Below, in pieces: positions 11,889 to 22,940 of a DNA stretch of 64,000 nt. Location of the stretch: contig OX359200.1 in the NCBI GenBank assembly GCA_947172415.1, positions 436,501-500,500 on the forward strand, given 5' to 3'. Below the pieces are notes generated by a model. The model saw nothing but the letters and a program-made list of their open reading frames with translations, made no database searches and was not told where the DNA came from. Position numbers and translations under genes: made by a program. Position 1 is the stretch's first letter. Each line of letters opens with the position of its first letter. This DNA is from Chondrosia reniformis (lineage: Eukaryota; Porifera; Demospongiae; Chondrillida; Chondrillidae).

Positions 11889-11977
11889 AACGTAATCATA
11901 CACTTCTGTGTTTGGGAGTACCAAGCTGAAGTAGGAATGGTGCGCCCAAACACAGAGGTGTATGGTTAAGTTACTTA
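11889..11977. repeat. Foldback MITE, second member
   Basis: Arms AAGTAACGTAATCATACAC and GTGTATGGTTAAGTTACTT flank TGTTTGGGAGTACC / GGTGCGCCCAAACA. It matches the 1418-1511 element in its inner arms. It lies in the 436 bp spacer between copy C (stop at 12203) and copy B (start at 11765), which otherwise holds no gene. Confidence 0.6.
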
Positions 11978-12202
11978 AATTTGGCATTTAGAAGATATGG
12001 CTGCAAATGACCAAATATAGCCGAAAATCGCTTCGTTGGTGATTTATGAGGTGTTGCTTCCTAATACATTGGATAAGGCGGCCATTTTTTTTGGCCATTC
12101 ATATACACTTAGAGAGTACTATACTCCCTGATACATATACATGTATAGCTATAGCACTATAAGAAGAAGTGCATTGTTTTGAAGTTTGTTTATAAATACA
12201 CT

Positions 12203-15200
12203 TTACATCAATACAAATAAGACTGCAACAGCCACTGCTCCAATGAGACAGCCAACTACGCCTGCCTTGCTGCCACCTGACAAGGGAGGTTCAACTATTA
12301 TCTTCCATCCTAAGGAGCGATGAGTGGCACACTACAGAGAGGAGAGGTGGTCAACTGTGTAGTTATACAACGTGAGCAGCTCAGGAAATTTAGATCATGT
12401 GGTTACTGACTGAGTTAATATATAGTGTGATTGAACATTGTACTCACTTGATAGTATACTATATTAGGTGTAGTGTCATCGGGGGTCCACTGAAGAACAC
12501 CAGCCGTAGGACTGTTGCTAGCACAAGTGTAATTTAGAGTATTGAAGTAGTCACTGAATCCTTTAGTACAGTTTTGCAGGGTAGGGAAGCTAGTTTGTAG
12601 ATCAGGTCTGTATTCACAGAATGTGCCCACTGGAATAAACAGAAATAAACATTGGTAACAAAGAAACAAAGTCTGGTTATCAGGTCATCAAATTGATTAA
12701 TTTTCTTTTATATTCAATTGGACATTTTATTCATTGTTTTCATCAGGTATACACAAATACAGATGTGGATTCAAAATGCTATCAAACTAGCATATTAGCA
12801 TACAAAATAAACAGGAACTAGTAAACACAGAATTAATTAAAACCTTAGAATTAACAAATATAAAGTTTATGACACCGTAGAGCTATAGAAAAAAGGTAAA
12901 ACTCCCTCCTTTCCTCCTCCCCACACAAACTTAACTTGTATTGGATTCAAACAAGCCTTAGACCATTTATCCTCCAAGTATACTTACCAATAAGATCTTG
13001 TTCATTGTTAATATCAATACCGGCTATAACTCTTTCTCTATTCTGTAGAGTAAGACGTAATACACAATTTGTTTTATACAAATATGAAGCCACTATGAAA
13101 GAAATAATAAATGATTATCATTATGCAATTATAATACAAGGTCTTAATCTAAATATATGTATATATATTTGAAAAGACCCCTCAAGAAATATCAGTATTT
13201 CTGAAAGCCAAACTACACAAGGAGCCACCACCTTACCCTAGTTTGAGCGTCTCCAAGTCTGCCTCCAATTTTATCATCAGTGATATAAAATGGATGAAAG
13301 TCACTTCCAACATTAGTATCCGGATCATCTCCTCCAAACACTCTGAAGGTGTAAGTGTTTCCTCTCATTACCCTCAGAACAGGAATCAGAGTATCATTGA
13401 GGTACCAACCTATTCCCCATCCAATAACACCTACACAGATCACAGGGAATCAGTAAAGACTCTAACATACTTTGAAAAATTTCAAAAATAATTACCAGTG
13501 ATGGATTGATATCCTCTTCTTCCTCCAGAAGGTCCAATGGCTGCTATCAGTGTGTGGTTCCCATCAGTTAAATCCATTTCTGTACTTTCAAAAGGAGGAC
13601 AGATCTCCATTTCACATTGGAGATCAGAACACGAGCTACTTCCTCTATTGAAATTGATCTTGGGGCCATCCGGACCAAACCTGGCTTCAGTGAAATGTCT
13701 TCTTGCAAAAGCATTTTCCGTCTCTTCGATTGGACCAATAGCCCAAGCAATATACTGCTCTGTTCCATCTAACAGAACTGCTATGTCTTGTGGTTCTGTT
13801 GAAGTGAAAGGAGTATGTCGTAAAGGAAGGCACTACTAGTCTGTGGAGGTACTTACCAGAAGCGGAAATAGGCCTTACATACTCCACACATCTTAAACCA
13901 CCATCACTACTTCCTCTCAGCACGGTAGCATTGTTATTAGCATTCTGTACATCATCAGGACAAGCACCTTGGTAACCACTAGCTGTGTTTATACACTACG
14001 TGGGAGAGGTAGACATAAGCAGTTAAAGGGAACTAATTCCAAAATGATGACTTCTTTGATAATTGGGAGATGATCATTTTTAATAGGACTTCTGTCTAGT
14101 AGACTTGTTCATTTGATGTGATAATATTCCATCAAGCAATACAGGGTTAACACTATCTTGTTTGAATGTTTCAGTTAATTCAAGCTCTTCCTTTTTGGAT
14201 GAACAAGATTTAGGGCCATGAGGAAGACTTAGAGGTGTAGGGATACAACTCCATATATGGAAGTGATGACCAAGAATAATTTACACACTAACTTGAAATG
14301 GCAAAAATACCAACTTTTTCCTAATTACATCCTAAACAAACACTATTCTTCACTCACCTGGTCCCTCCTTGTTAGGTAGTAGTCCCTGGCAGCTGCCGGT
14401 GAAGCATCTCCATCAGTGTATGAAGCCACGACAACATCAGACTCTGGCATCTGTGTTTGACTGGCTGATCCACTGATACCAAACGCCATGTACTCTCCAC
14501 TCCCCACACACCCACACACTTTGACATAAAGGGCATCATTATCACTGTCCACCTGCCAAGACACCTGATACACATCAGATAGGACCTCACAGTTGTCGTA
14601 CTGGGGAGGGGGGGTGGGGACAGATGGGTCTGGGGTTACCTAACAAAGGATAAGAAACAAAGGGAGTGTCAGAGTATAAGTGAGCATATGTGGATATTGC
14701 AATAAGATTATAATATGTAATAATTATCAAAACTGAATCCAAAAAAATGCTTAATACTTCCTGTTTAAAAAACACCAAAACCTTACTGGCTGTGGAGGGG
14801 ATGATTGATCATGCATGTGTTTCAGATTACAAATAACACTTGTAAGTGTAAAGTTACACAAACATGTGTTAACAGTCACATGCCAATCACACAATAGGAT
14901 GTTGATAGGAGTCCAAATACCATATATATTATTATTATTATTATTATTATTATTATGCATTACACTCAAGCAGCCAATGGGTAACATCCTCCACCTATAT
15001 ATAATTCTTCTGTAAATAGTTATTGTGTGGTGGTAGTTATTCTCGTCAATCTATGATGGTACGTATGTATGTATTGATTAAAAGTGTTTCAGTCAATTTT
15101 CTCTCAAAAAGATAATTCAAATAATTTTATTAGCGGATTTTGTCCACTCTAGAATAGGAAATAAATTATAATCTCCTCATGCAGAATGGACTAACTAAAG

Positions 15201-15800
15201 TGTACGTGTCCAGTCAAGAAGAATTAGTCCTTAATTACGTATACTATTCTTCAAACAACTCCACATTTATATTAATTAAGGTAATATAATTTATACAACT
15301 TACAGCAAGCAACCCAGTAGGAATGGAGACTCGAGCGAATATTTGAAAAAATCTTTCACACCAAATGGTAAAGGTGTGAATATCTGCAATGTTCACTTCA
15401 TTCGGTATAGTTCTTCTCACGGTTCCCCCACCGCTGTATGATCCAATTAATCGTCCCCCGATGATCACACCTCCCCCAAAACGATCTACTGGAGCGTCTC
15501 CCAGATACACGTAGAAGAAGACCACAGGAGCAGCACCGTCGTATGCAAAGTTCCTAACAATAAATTCGCGAGTTTCCAAGTTTGCATACAAGTCTCCTCT
15601 AATTTGATGGGTGCCTGTGAAGCCGGAACTTATCAGTATATCATCTGCAAGATATAGCATAAAATACGTATGTCACTAAAGTAATGAACTACGCTGCACC
15701 ACATATAAATCTTACAATGTGAAGGCTACTTACTCGATTCGACCAAGATTAAGCTATACCCAAACACTACTAGCAAAGCAGTTAAAACTCTCAATATCAT
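12203..15800 (-). CDS. Knickkopf-like DM13-DOMON-cupredoxin protein, copy C
   Basis: Nine exons, 5' to 3': 15800-15734, 15644-15304, 14639-14358, 13995-13857, 13795-13496, 13430-13237, 13042-12988, 12629-12448, 12331-12203. The total is 1689 nt, 562 residues, exactly the length of copy B. A signal peptide (MILRVLTALLVVFGYSLIL) precedes the DM13 domain (FAYDGAAPVVFFYVYLG, FTIWCE), then DOMON and cupredoxin-like regions and the hydrophobic tail. The DM13 exon is clearly more diverged from A and B than the downstream exons are, so either C is the oldest branch or its 3' exons have been homogenised with its neighbours. The intron between exons 7 and 6 lacks the foldback insert that A and B share. 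The start codon lies 164 bp from the oppositely oriented HERPUD start. Confidence 0.87.
14926..14956. repeat. ATT microsatellite
   Basis: About ten ATT units in the intron between the DM13 and DOMON exons of copy C. No other feature is visible in that intron (14640-15303). Confidence 0.8.
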
Positions 15801-15964
15801 CTTTTCGCCGTCTCGTGCTACTTTGTATTGCTGAGAATGACAGTCATGAGTGTTTATGTAGCACGCCTCCAGTCCTTATATGATGAAAGGTCATATATTA
15901 GCAAGTATTATTAATGTTATGTATGGTATGATGCGCATATTTGCTCATCGAAAGGTCGATAAAA
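15801..15964. promoter_or_regulatory. Short bidirectional promoter region, Knickkopf-like C / HERPUD
   Basis: Only 164 bp separate the start codons of the minus-strand copy C (ATG at 15798-15800) and the plus-strand HERPUD-like gene (ATG at 15965). Both promoters and 5' UTRs must lie inside or overlap. No element can be named with confidence. Confidence 0.5.
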
Positions 15965-18900
15965 ATGGCGACAATCTCTTTAGTAATAAAGACCCCTGGC
16001 TGTCGTTTTGAAGATTTTTCAATTAGCCAATGTCAATGTGAATGGACAGTAGAAGATTTAAAGCTCTACATTTCAAAGGAACACCCGTCACACGTGGTAC
16101 AGACATGATTTAATACTGTTGTCTTCAAGTTTGTCAAACATTTTTGTTTAATTTTATTGTCACCCTTGTATAAGTGGTCTTGCTAGAACAATTTCGGATA
16201 AAGATGACATTTGCGGTATGATATTATATTTATTAGTTCGAGTTAGCCCTTAAGTATTAATAAAATATTTCTACTACATTTTATACTTTTAAATGTCTAA
16301 ACGAATAATTTGACCATATCCGCTTATGTTTGTGTAAATTTAGAGTATAGAAAATCAAAGATTGATTTATGTTGGAAATGAGTTAACTGATGGTACTACT
16401 CTGAGGGATTTGATCAAGGAGAAGGTATACCATGATAGTCATTCTAATTGTGATTATTATTGTTATTGTTGTTGTTGTTGATTCAGGAGATGTTGGAAGG
16501 AGTACTAGTCATCTATTTGGTCACAATTCAAAACCAGGTGAAGTGCTTGTAATTATATGTGTATATTTTTATGTATTATTATGTGTTGCTATACATTACA
16601 TATATGTATGTGAAAAATTGGGGTATTTAATATCTGAAGCTGATCTTAAAGCTGCGATTTCTCATCATTTGATTTTACCCCACCCACTCATGTCTCCTGA
16701 GGAGTGCGATGAGCAATGGGTGGAACTGAAGTTTGCTTGATGGGATCCTCTTAGCCTTATAGTAATAACAATGATTGTTTATTATTGTGACGTGCCATAT
16801 AAAGAGTAATATTAATAAGGATGGCCCAACCAGTTCAGGTTTATAAGTCACATTACTGAGGAAAGTCATGATATATAGTACATACTTGGAATTGCTCTTC
16901 TGGGATTGACAGCTAGGTATATCTACGTATATAGGGTGGGTGAGAGGTGGGGATGTGCATGCTCTATAAAAATCCATGATAAATAATTAGCAAAGGCTTT
17001 TAGCAAGCTAGTTATATGTATGTGTTGCACATACATATATATATTATATACTATATGGATTTGTTGCTTACATTTATATGTATTATATAATATATATATG
17101 CTGTATAAAGGTCAAGCAGGAAGAAGGTGAATCTACGATTTGCACAGGCTCTGAGAAAAAGATACGAAAGGATAAGTCAGTTCATTTTGAAGATGATGTA
17201 AATTCTACAAATAGCCCCACATCTGAGAGTGAAGTTAAAGAAACAGCTATATCTGAAGGAGCTAAACTACAGCATCCAAAGCAATCAAGTGACACTTCTG
17301 AATCACCTAAATGTAGGACCAGCAGTGAAGGAAAAATGGTCAATTTAACTGCCATTCATCCTTGGGTAGCTGCTTATGTCACCTATCTAGTATGGACACA
17401 GGGAGAGAGGTGTGTATGAATGAAGATTGGTGCCTCTCTTTTTAATGCATCTTAATTATACACACATATTATGAACATGAATAATCAAATCAATACACCA
17501 TTTTTCTTACATGTTACATATACTTTAGAGTAGAGACCTATAGGGAACTAAACCTAGTGAGAGCTTTGGATGAGGATACAATAGGTTTCTCCTTTTTACT
17601 TTCTTCTTCTCCACTGGGCCAGACAGCTGTTTCTGGGAATTTATATGCATTTATATATATTATGCTGACCAATCAAGGGACCGAACTCTTATCTTGGCTG
17701 GGGGACCAAACAGTGATCACCTCCCAGTCATCCAAGATTCAATTCCCTAGTCAAGATTAGACTTAGATTACTTGGTTTGTCTGCATAATATCTCTCAGTG
17801 ATTAATCACTTTTTCATTGTAGCCATTGCTAAATGCAACTACCTCTCTTACTTTGCATACATGCAATATACGGTAGCCTAATTGTGATGTTTATGTTTGG
17901 CTGTTGCCAGCTATATAGTTAAGTTTTGCATTGCATTGATGAAAGGAGTAATACGTCTCTTTAAATAAGTACTTTACTCCGATTACATGTGTTTTCTTGT
18001 TTGTATTGCAATGAGCACAAAGAATCTATAGTTCTTCTCATAGTTAGGTGTTGTAAAAATGGAAATGACATAAATTCCTTTTAAGACTATCCAATTTTTC
18101 AGAGCAAAATTGTCATGGAGACGCTTAGTAACCATCATACCAGTCACTATAGCTGGCTAGTATAGAGCTGTATCATGAATAAATTCCCAAAATAGTGTTT
18201 AAGGACCTTGTAAAACCTGATGATTAGAGTGAGAATTCTTTCCCGAGTAAACCTTCTCGTTGGTTCATTTTTTACCGATTTGAGCAAAACATCTAGCAGA
18301 ATACATGTATATATACAAGGTGTATTATCTCCACGTGCTCAAAACTGTATAGAGATGTCCCATTAAAGGATGCACATTTATCATATGTCTGTCTCATTGA
18401 ATGATATGTGATATGTACAATATGGTTGTTTGACAGACTGCAACAGGCAAAGAACGAGGAGAACAGGCTAACTGACAATGACCGTATCAGAGAAGACAGA
18501 GAGAATGATCCGGCTGAAGGCAATTTTGTGGTGAATGTGGGTCGAGGGGGTGAAGAAATGGGACAAAATGATGGAAGAAGAGATTGGCTGGATAATATTT
18601 ACTCTCTTTTCTGTTTCATCATTCTCTTGTCGATTGCCTGGTCTTACACCTCAATGAAGAAGTTCATCTTTTTCACTGTTTTTCTTGTATTACTATTAAT
18701 GTAAGTGAAACTTACTATTGGACATATTTATGTTAATGATTGACATTCGGTTATAGTGACTTTACTGGGTTGAATTTGTAGGAACTGCCTCTCTATTTCT
18801 ACATTAATTATAGGGATCTCCTCACCCTTTCTACACTAATAGTAGGGATTGTCCCTCCATTCCTATATCCTATATTGTACTTTCTTAACTCTTGTTAGGT

Positions 18901-19480
18901 ACCAAGCTGGGTTCTTCACTCTAAGAAGAAACAGGGCAGGTAGAGTTATGCAACACCTTTGTCAAGTACATAGTCCAATTCTGTCCTGTATTCTTTTCAA
19001 GTGTAATCTATTTGTTTGCCTACAGTCAGACACGAGCATCTCCATGGCCACCCTCCACAGGAAGGAGGAAGAGAGGAGAATATTGCACAACCACCGGAAA
19101 GAACTGGAGAGGAAAATGTTGCGCAACCACCAGAAAGAACTGGAGAGGAAAATGTTGCACAACCACCGGAAAGAACTGGAGAGGAAAATGTTGCGCAACC
19201 ACCGGAAAGAGCTGGAGGGGAGAATATTGTGCAACCACCAGAAAGAGCTGGAGGGGAGAATATTGTGCAACCACCAGAAGTTAATGGGGATCAGGAACAG
19301 GATGGACAAGAAGTCAATGAAGGTAGAGATGGGCAGGAGGATAATGGGGAAGTTCCTGAAGGGGGAAATGAACCACGCCCCCAGCAACAACCAGGTGTGC
19401 TAAAGACACTGCTTATTTTCATTGTTTCTTTCTTCACTTCTCTTTTTCCACAAAGGCCTCCTGATTTTGTGGAAAACTAA
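15965..19480 (+). CDS. HERPUD2: HERPUD-like ER stress / ERAD protein
   Basis: Seven exons: 15965-16096, 16344-16424, 16487-16537, 17111-17409, 18437-18700, 18899-18939, 19026-19480. The sum is 1323 nt, 440 residues. The N-terminus is the HERPUD ubiquitin-like domain (ISLVIKTPGCRFEDFSI, then NQRLIYVGNELTDG across the first introns). A low-complexity middle follows, then RRDWLDNIYSLFCFIILLS and a second hydrophobic stretch, matching the RDWLDW-two-membrane-segment core of HERPUD1/2. The C-terminus SLFPQRPPDFVEN matches the family ending (FASLLPEGPPAIAN in human HERPUD1). The family sits in the ER membrane and scaffolds HRD1-type degradation complexes. A 12-residue tandem repeat (QPPERTGEENVA type, about six units) occupies residues around 310-380. 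HERPUD1 versus HERPUD2 cannot be decided; the symbol is nominal. Confidence 0.85.
17512..17650 (+). repeat. Dispersed SINE-like repeat
   Basis: Member of the CTATAGGGAACTAAAC / CAGACAGCTGTTTCTGGGAA family, truncated at its right end, in the large intron 4 of the HERPUD-like gene (17410-18436). Confidence 0.6.
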
Positions 19481-20247
19481 TATTTCCCAGCACTATAACC
19501 TATTTCATCCATACTCATCACTATTCATTTTCTCTAAATGAATGTGTGTTTATTAAATGGCCAGAGTGCCATTCAACCATTGATTGTAATAATCAAATCA
19601 ATCAATTAAAATGAGCTGTTCCACTAGTCAACATTAACTAGGTTCACTGGCAGTAACATTTACTGTAGCACCATAAACATTACAGGCATCATTATAATCT
19701 AATTAGTCCAAGTCTAGGATAGAAATTGGAGGCAAGTGATGCCAAAAAAAGCACATGCTTGCATTTCCGCCTAAATAAATGTACCCTTTTGGTGGGACGT
19801 GCTTTAGTCTAAATGTGTTATATAATTCCACCAAATAGCTATTTTAGTTGCATGGTTGGGTGTCTTGAGGTTGGTCCAAAAGTGGATGAGTCTTAATAGG
19901 CTCTGCATATCAATCAACACTTGGTTACGATATTCATAAAGTGTTTCTCTTCAATGAGGGCGGGTTTTCAAAAATTAATGACTCTATATAAGGTTACTGC
20001 GAGGTAAAGCTATTTAATGGATGCGACTCTCCTTGTTGTGCCTAGAGGGGTGAGTTTAATGGAGGTCGTGACGTTGGGTGAGAATTTTGATTGTCCAAGG
20101 GATGGTTTGAAATTAACACAAGCTAGTGAGAACCGATGAACGAACGAGAAAGTGGCCGGCTAAGTGGAACGCGTCAAGTAGTAGTTTCTTTCTTATAGTT
20201 AACAGCTTCGGTGCCCAAGGCACCGTTAAACCAATTTAGTTAGAGAC
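19481..20247. other. Intergenic region and 5' leader of the TRIM-NHL gene
   Basis: No coding signal in 19481-20000. The last 200 bases become GC-richer and are probably 5' UTR. A possible leader intron runs from a GGGGTGAGT-type donor near 20050 to TTTCTTTCTTATAG near 20198. Just upstream of the ATG, CGGTGCC-CAA-GGCACCG (20209-20225) can form a perfect 7-bp hairpin. Confidence 0.4.
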
Positions 20248-22500
20248 ATGACCAGTTTTAATCGTCAATATAGACAGGACCGCTTTTCTCCAGACTCTCA
20301 AGGTTGCGTTTTGTGTGGCAACCATTTCGTTCCGGATCCGAGTGATGTGACTTCTCCCGTCTGCTACTCTTGTAAATTGAGCGGCCATCAGACCCGAGGA
20401 AGTTCCCAACAAGACACGTTCGGCCGCCAGTTTGTTCTTCCAATGATGGATGCCATTTCTGTTTTATCTCCAACCTTTCAGCCGTTTTGTAATGGAACTT
20501 CAACTTGCACGTGCCCAAACTGCAGCGTCAGACTAAGCTCGACTTTCAATACTACCATCGCAACTGTAGCGGAACCATTTTCTCCTTATTACTCGTCCTC
20601 CGCCGGCAGCCCCGTTAGCCCCAGGCCTCTACAGGCGGTCGGTACGCCTCGCATGCTTCCATCGCAAGTCCCACCTAGTCCACTTCTATCTCCGTCACAA
20701 ATGGAGAAGACCTCTTCGCAATTCTGCCCGAATCACCCCGAAATGACTATGAACTCTCTCTGCGTGACCTGCAAGTTGCTTGTGTGTACCGCCTGCAGTC
20801 AATTGTATCACTACTACCACACAATACACCCGACAAAAGGAATGCCCGCGACCCCCCGCCATTTAGAAAAGATAGCCAAGGTTGAGTTGAGCATTGGTAG
20901 GCAAGCCATTGAGTCGGCAAATGAACTGGAAGACAAGATTTCTGATGAAAGGACGAAGGCAATCGACGAGATCAAGGCTACATTTCGTGTTCAACAAGAT
21001 GCTTTGGCTAAGAGGGAAGCAGAATTAATCGCCAAAGTAGATGCTATTGCTGATATTCGAATCGATTCCCTCTCTCAGCAAGTACTGAAAATAAAAGAGC
21101 ACTTGTCTACTGTTAAAAATCTCTATGACAACCAATCACCAGCTAATCACAATCACGTGGAGAGTACAGAGCCGCTAGCCAGACAACCAGGGCTACATGA
21201 ACAGCTGATTCTACTAAAGACCACTGCAAAGTCTCCACTCTTTGTTTTGAATGAAGATGAAACGTTTTATATCAAAAAAGACATGGACCAAGCGAAGAAG
21301 ACGTTGCAGAGCTTTTGTACCATCTCAACAGCTGCCTATCCTCCGCTCTGTATTGCTTCAGGTGATGGGCTAACGCACCCGAAATGCAACCAACTCTGCA
21401 CAGTCACAATTGCAACCAAGGACAGGACAGGTGCGCTGTGTCGAGAGGGTGGAGCTCCAATATTTGTGGAGATGAGGAGACTGGATAATGGCACGGTACC
21501 CACCAATGTGCGGGACCACCAGGACGGCACCTACTCCTTCACCTACAAACCTCCTCAAAGAGGTCCCCACTTGCTGGTTATTGCCATACGTAAGCAACAT
21601 ATACCTGGAAGCCCCTTTAACGTGAATGTGGAAGTGAGCCAAGAGCACAGTTTTGTTGGCCGACCCAAAGTGGTGTTTGGATCCGAGGGATGCGAGCATG
21701 GACAGTTCAACCGTCCCTGGGGTGTGGCAGTCGATCACCATAACAATATTATTGTGGGAGATAGGAGTAATCATCGTATCCAGATTTTTGATTCCAGTGG
21801 CAACTTCAAGCAAGCTTTTGGTTCTGAGGGTAACAGACCTGGCATGTTCAACCGGCCTGCTGGGGTTGCCGTGACAAGGGAAGGCTATATAGTGGTAGCT
21901 GACAAAGACAACCATCGTATCCAGGTCTTTAAACCGGATGGCAGATTCCTCTTCATGTTCGGCTCAAAGGGAAGCAACGAGGACCAGTTGATATATCCGT
22001 ATGATGTGGCAGTCAATCTGACAAATGGTAACATTGCAGTCACAGACACAGGTAATCACCGCCTTTTGATATTTAATAATCAGGGGCATCCTCTCAGCAA
22101 ATTTGGCTATAAAGGATATCTATGTGGCCATTTTGATTCTCCAAGAGGGCTGGCATTTGGGGACGAAGGCCAAATTATAGTTTCTGATTTCAATATTCAC
22201 CATATTTTGGAAATTCAGCCAGACGGAGCCACTGTGAGGGTGATTGGTGGACAAGGGAATGGAAATGGGCAGTTTATGAGGCCTCAAGGTGTTGCTATTG
22301 ACAACCACGGACACTATGTTGTTGCCGACTCCCGCAACCACCGCATTGTTGTGATGAAGCCAGATGGACAGATGGTAGCTAAATTGGGTACCCAAGGCTC
22401 CAATCCCGGGCAGCTAGACCGTCCCACATCAGTGGCTGTGATGCCCAATGACCATATTGTTGTAGTTGATTTCGGAAACTCTCGCATTCAAATCTTTTAG
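20248..22500 (+). CDS. TRIM-NHL protein (B-box, coiled coil, filamin, six NHL repeats)
   Basis: A single-exon frame of 750 residues starting at ATG 20248. Cys pairs CVLCGNHF and CYSCKLSG (about 19-43) stand where TRIM proteins have a RING, but the full RING spacing is not there. A B-box-type zinc finger starts at CPNHPEMTMNSLCVTCKLLV (about 159) and continues to a His pair. A coiled coil rich in E/K/A (about 210-300) and a filamin domain (about 360-470, ending GSPFNVNVEV) follow. Six NHL blades (475-750) carry the typical NRPWGVAVD and NHRIQIF phrases. The filamin-NHL order is that of TRIM2/3/71 and LIN-41, which bind mRNA through the NHL propeller or ubiquitinate partners. The lack of a clear RING suggests RNA regulation rather than ligase activity; this is inference. 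It has no introns, unlike every complete neighbour. Confidence 0.92.
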   Translation: MTSFNRQYRQDRFSPDSQGCVLCGNHFVPDPSDVTSPVCYSCKLSGHQTRGSSQQDTFGRQFVLPMMDAISVLSPTFQPFCNGTSTCTCPNCSVRLSSTFNTTIATVAEPFSPYYSSSAGSPVSPRPLQAVGTPRMLPSQVPPSPLLSPSQMEKTSSQFCPNHPEMTMNSLCVTCKLLVCTACSQLYHYYHTIHPTKGMPATPRHLEKIAKVELSIGRQAIESANELEDKISDERTKAIDEIKATFRVQQDALAKREAELIAKVDAIADIRIDSLSQQVLKIKEHLSTVKNLYDNQSPANHNHVESTEPLARQPGLHEQLILLKTTAKSPLFVLNEDETFYIKKDMDQAKKTLQSFCTISTAAYPPLCIASGDGLTHPKCNQLCTVTIATKDRTGALCREGGAPIFVEMRRLDNGTVPTNVRDHQDGTYSFTYKPPQRGPHLLVIAIRKQHIPGSPFNVNVEVSQEHSFVGRPKVVFGSEGCEHGQFNRPWGVAVDHHNNIIVGDRSNHRIQIFDSSGNFKQAFGSEGNRPGMFNRPAGVAVTREGYIVVADKDNHRIQVFKPDGRFLFMFGSKGSNEDQLIYPYDVAVNLTNGNIAVTDTGNHRLLIFNNQGHPLSKFGYKGYLCGHFDSPRGLAFGDEGQIIVSDFNIHHILEIQPDGATVRVIGGQGNGNGQFMRPQGVAIDNHGHYVVADSRNHRIVVMKPDGQMVAKLGTQGSNPGQLDRPTSVAVMPNDHIVVVDFGNSRIQIF

Positions 22501-22940
22501 AAAAACTTTATAGTAGTTAAATGTGACCACCATTTGAAAGTAACTTTCCATTGATATTCTGTGTTAATAAGTTAGAGTTATGTATGTTTAGTGTATTGTA
22601 AATGCACATTCCTCTATGAGTGGTTATTGTTCCACTGTAAAAGTTTATTTTCTGGTATATATGAAACACAAACCTTTAATTCAATCTTTTATTTGACAGT
22701 GTAAGTTATAAGCTGAATTCACTATTCATAGTCAACTTTATTCTATTTTTGTACTTTACTCAGATGAGCGTAAAATATTATTGCTAAATTTGCAGTTATG
22801 TGGTACCTTAATTAATAAACCTCATTAGTTATATGCAACTAATATATTAAAACTATTAAAGTGTACAAGAAATCCAGCAAGTTATGTTTAGCCAAGTCAA
22901 AACATTAAAATTAACAATCACATGCATACATTAGCCAATT
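22501..22940. other. Convergent 3' region between TRIM-NHL and MCAT
   Basis: The two genes end tail to tail 440 bp apart. The stretch is AT-rich with several AATAAA-like strings (for example TTAATAAAC near 22810). I see no gene in it. Confidence 0.5.

Noticed and set aside
18962-19390. Minus-strand and shifted plus-strand frames across the HERPUD repeat
   Set aside because: Shadows of the in-frame 36-bp repeat in the last HERPUD exon, whose frame is fixed by the conserved C-terminus.
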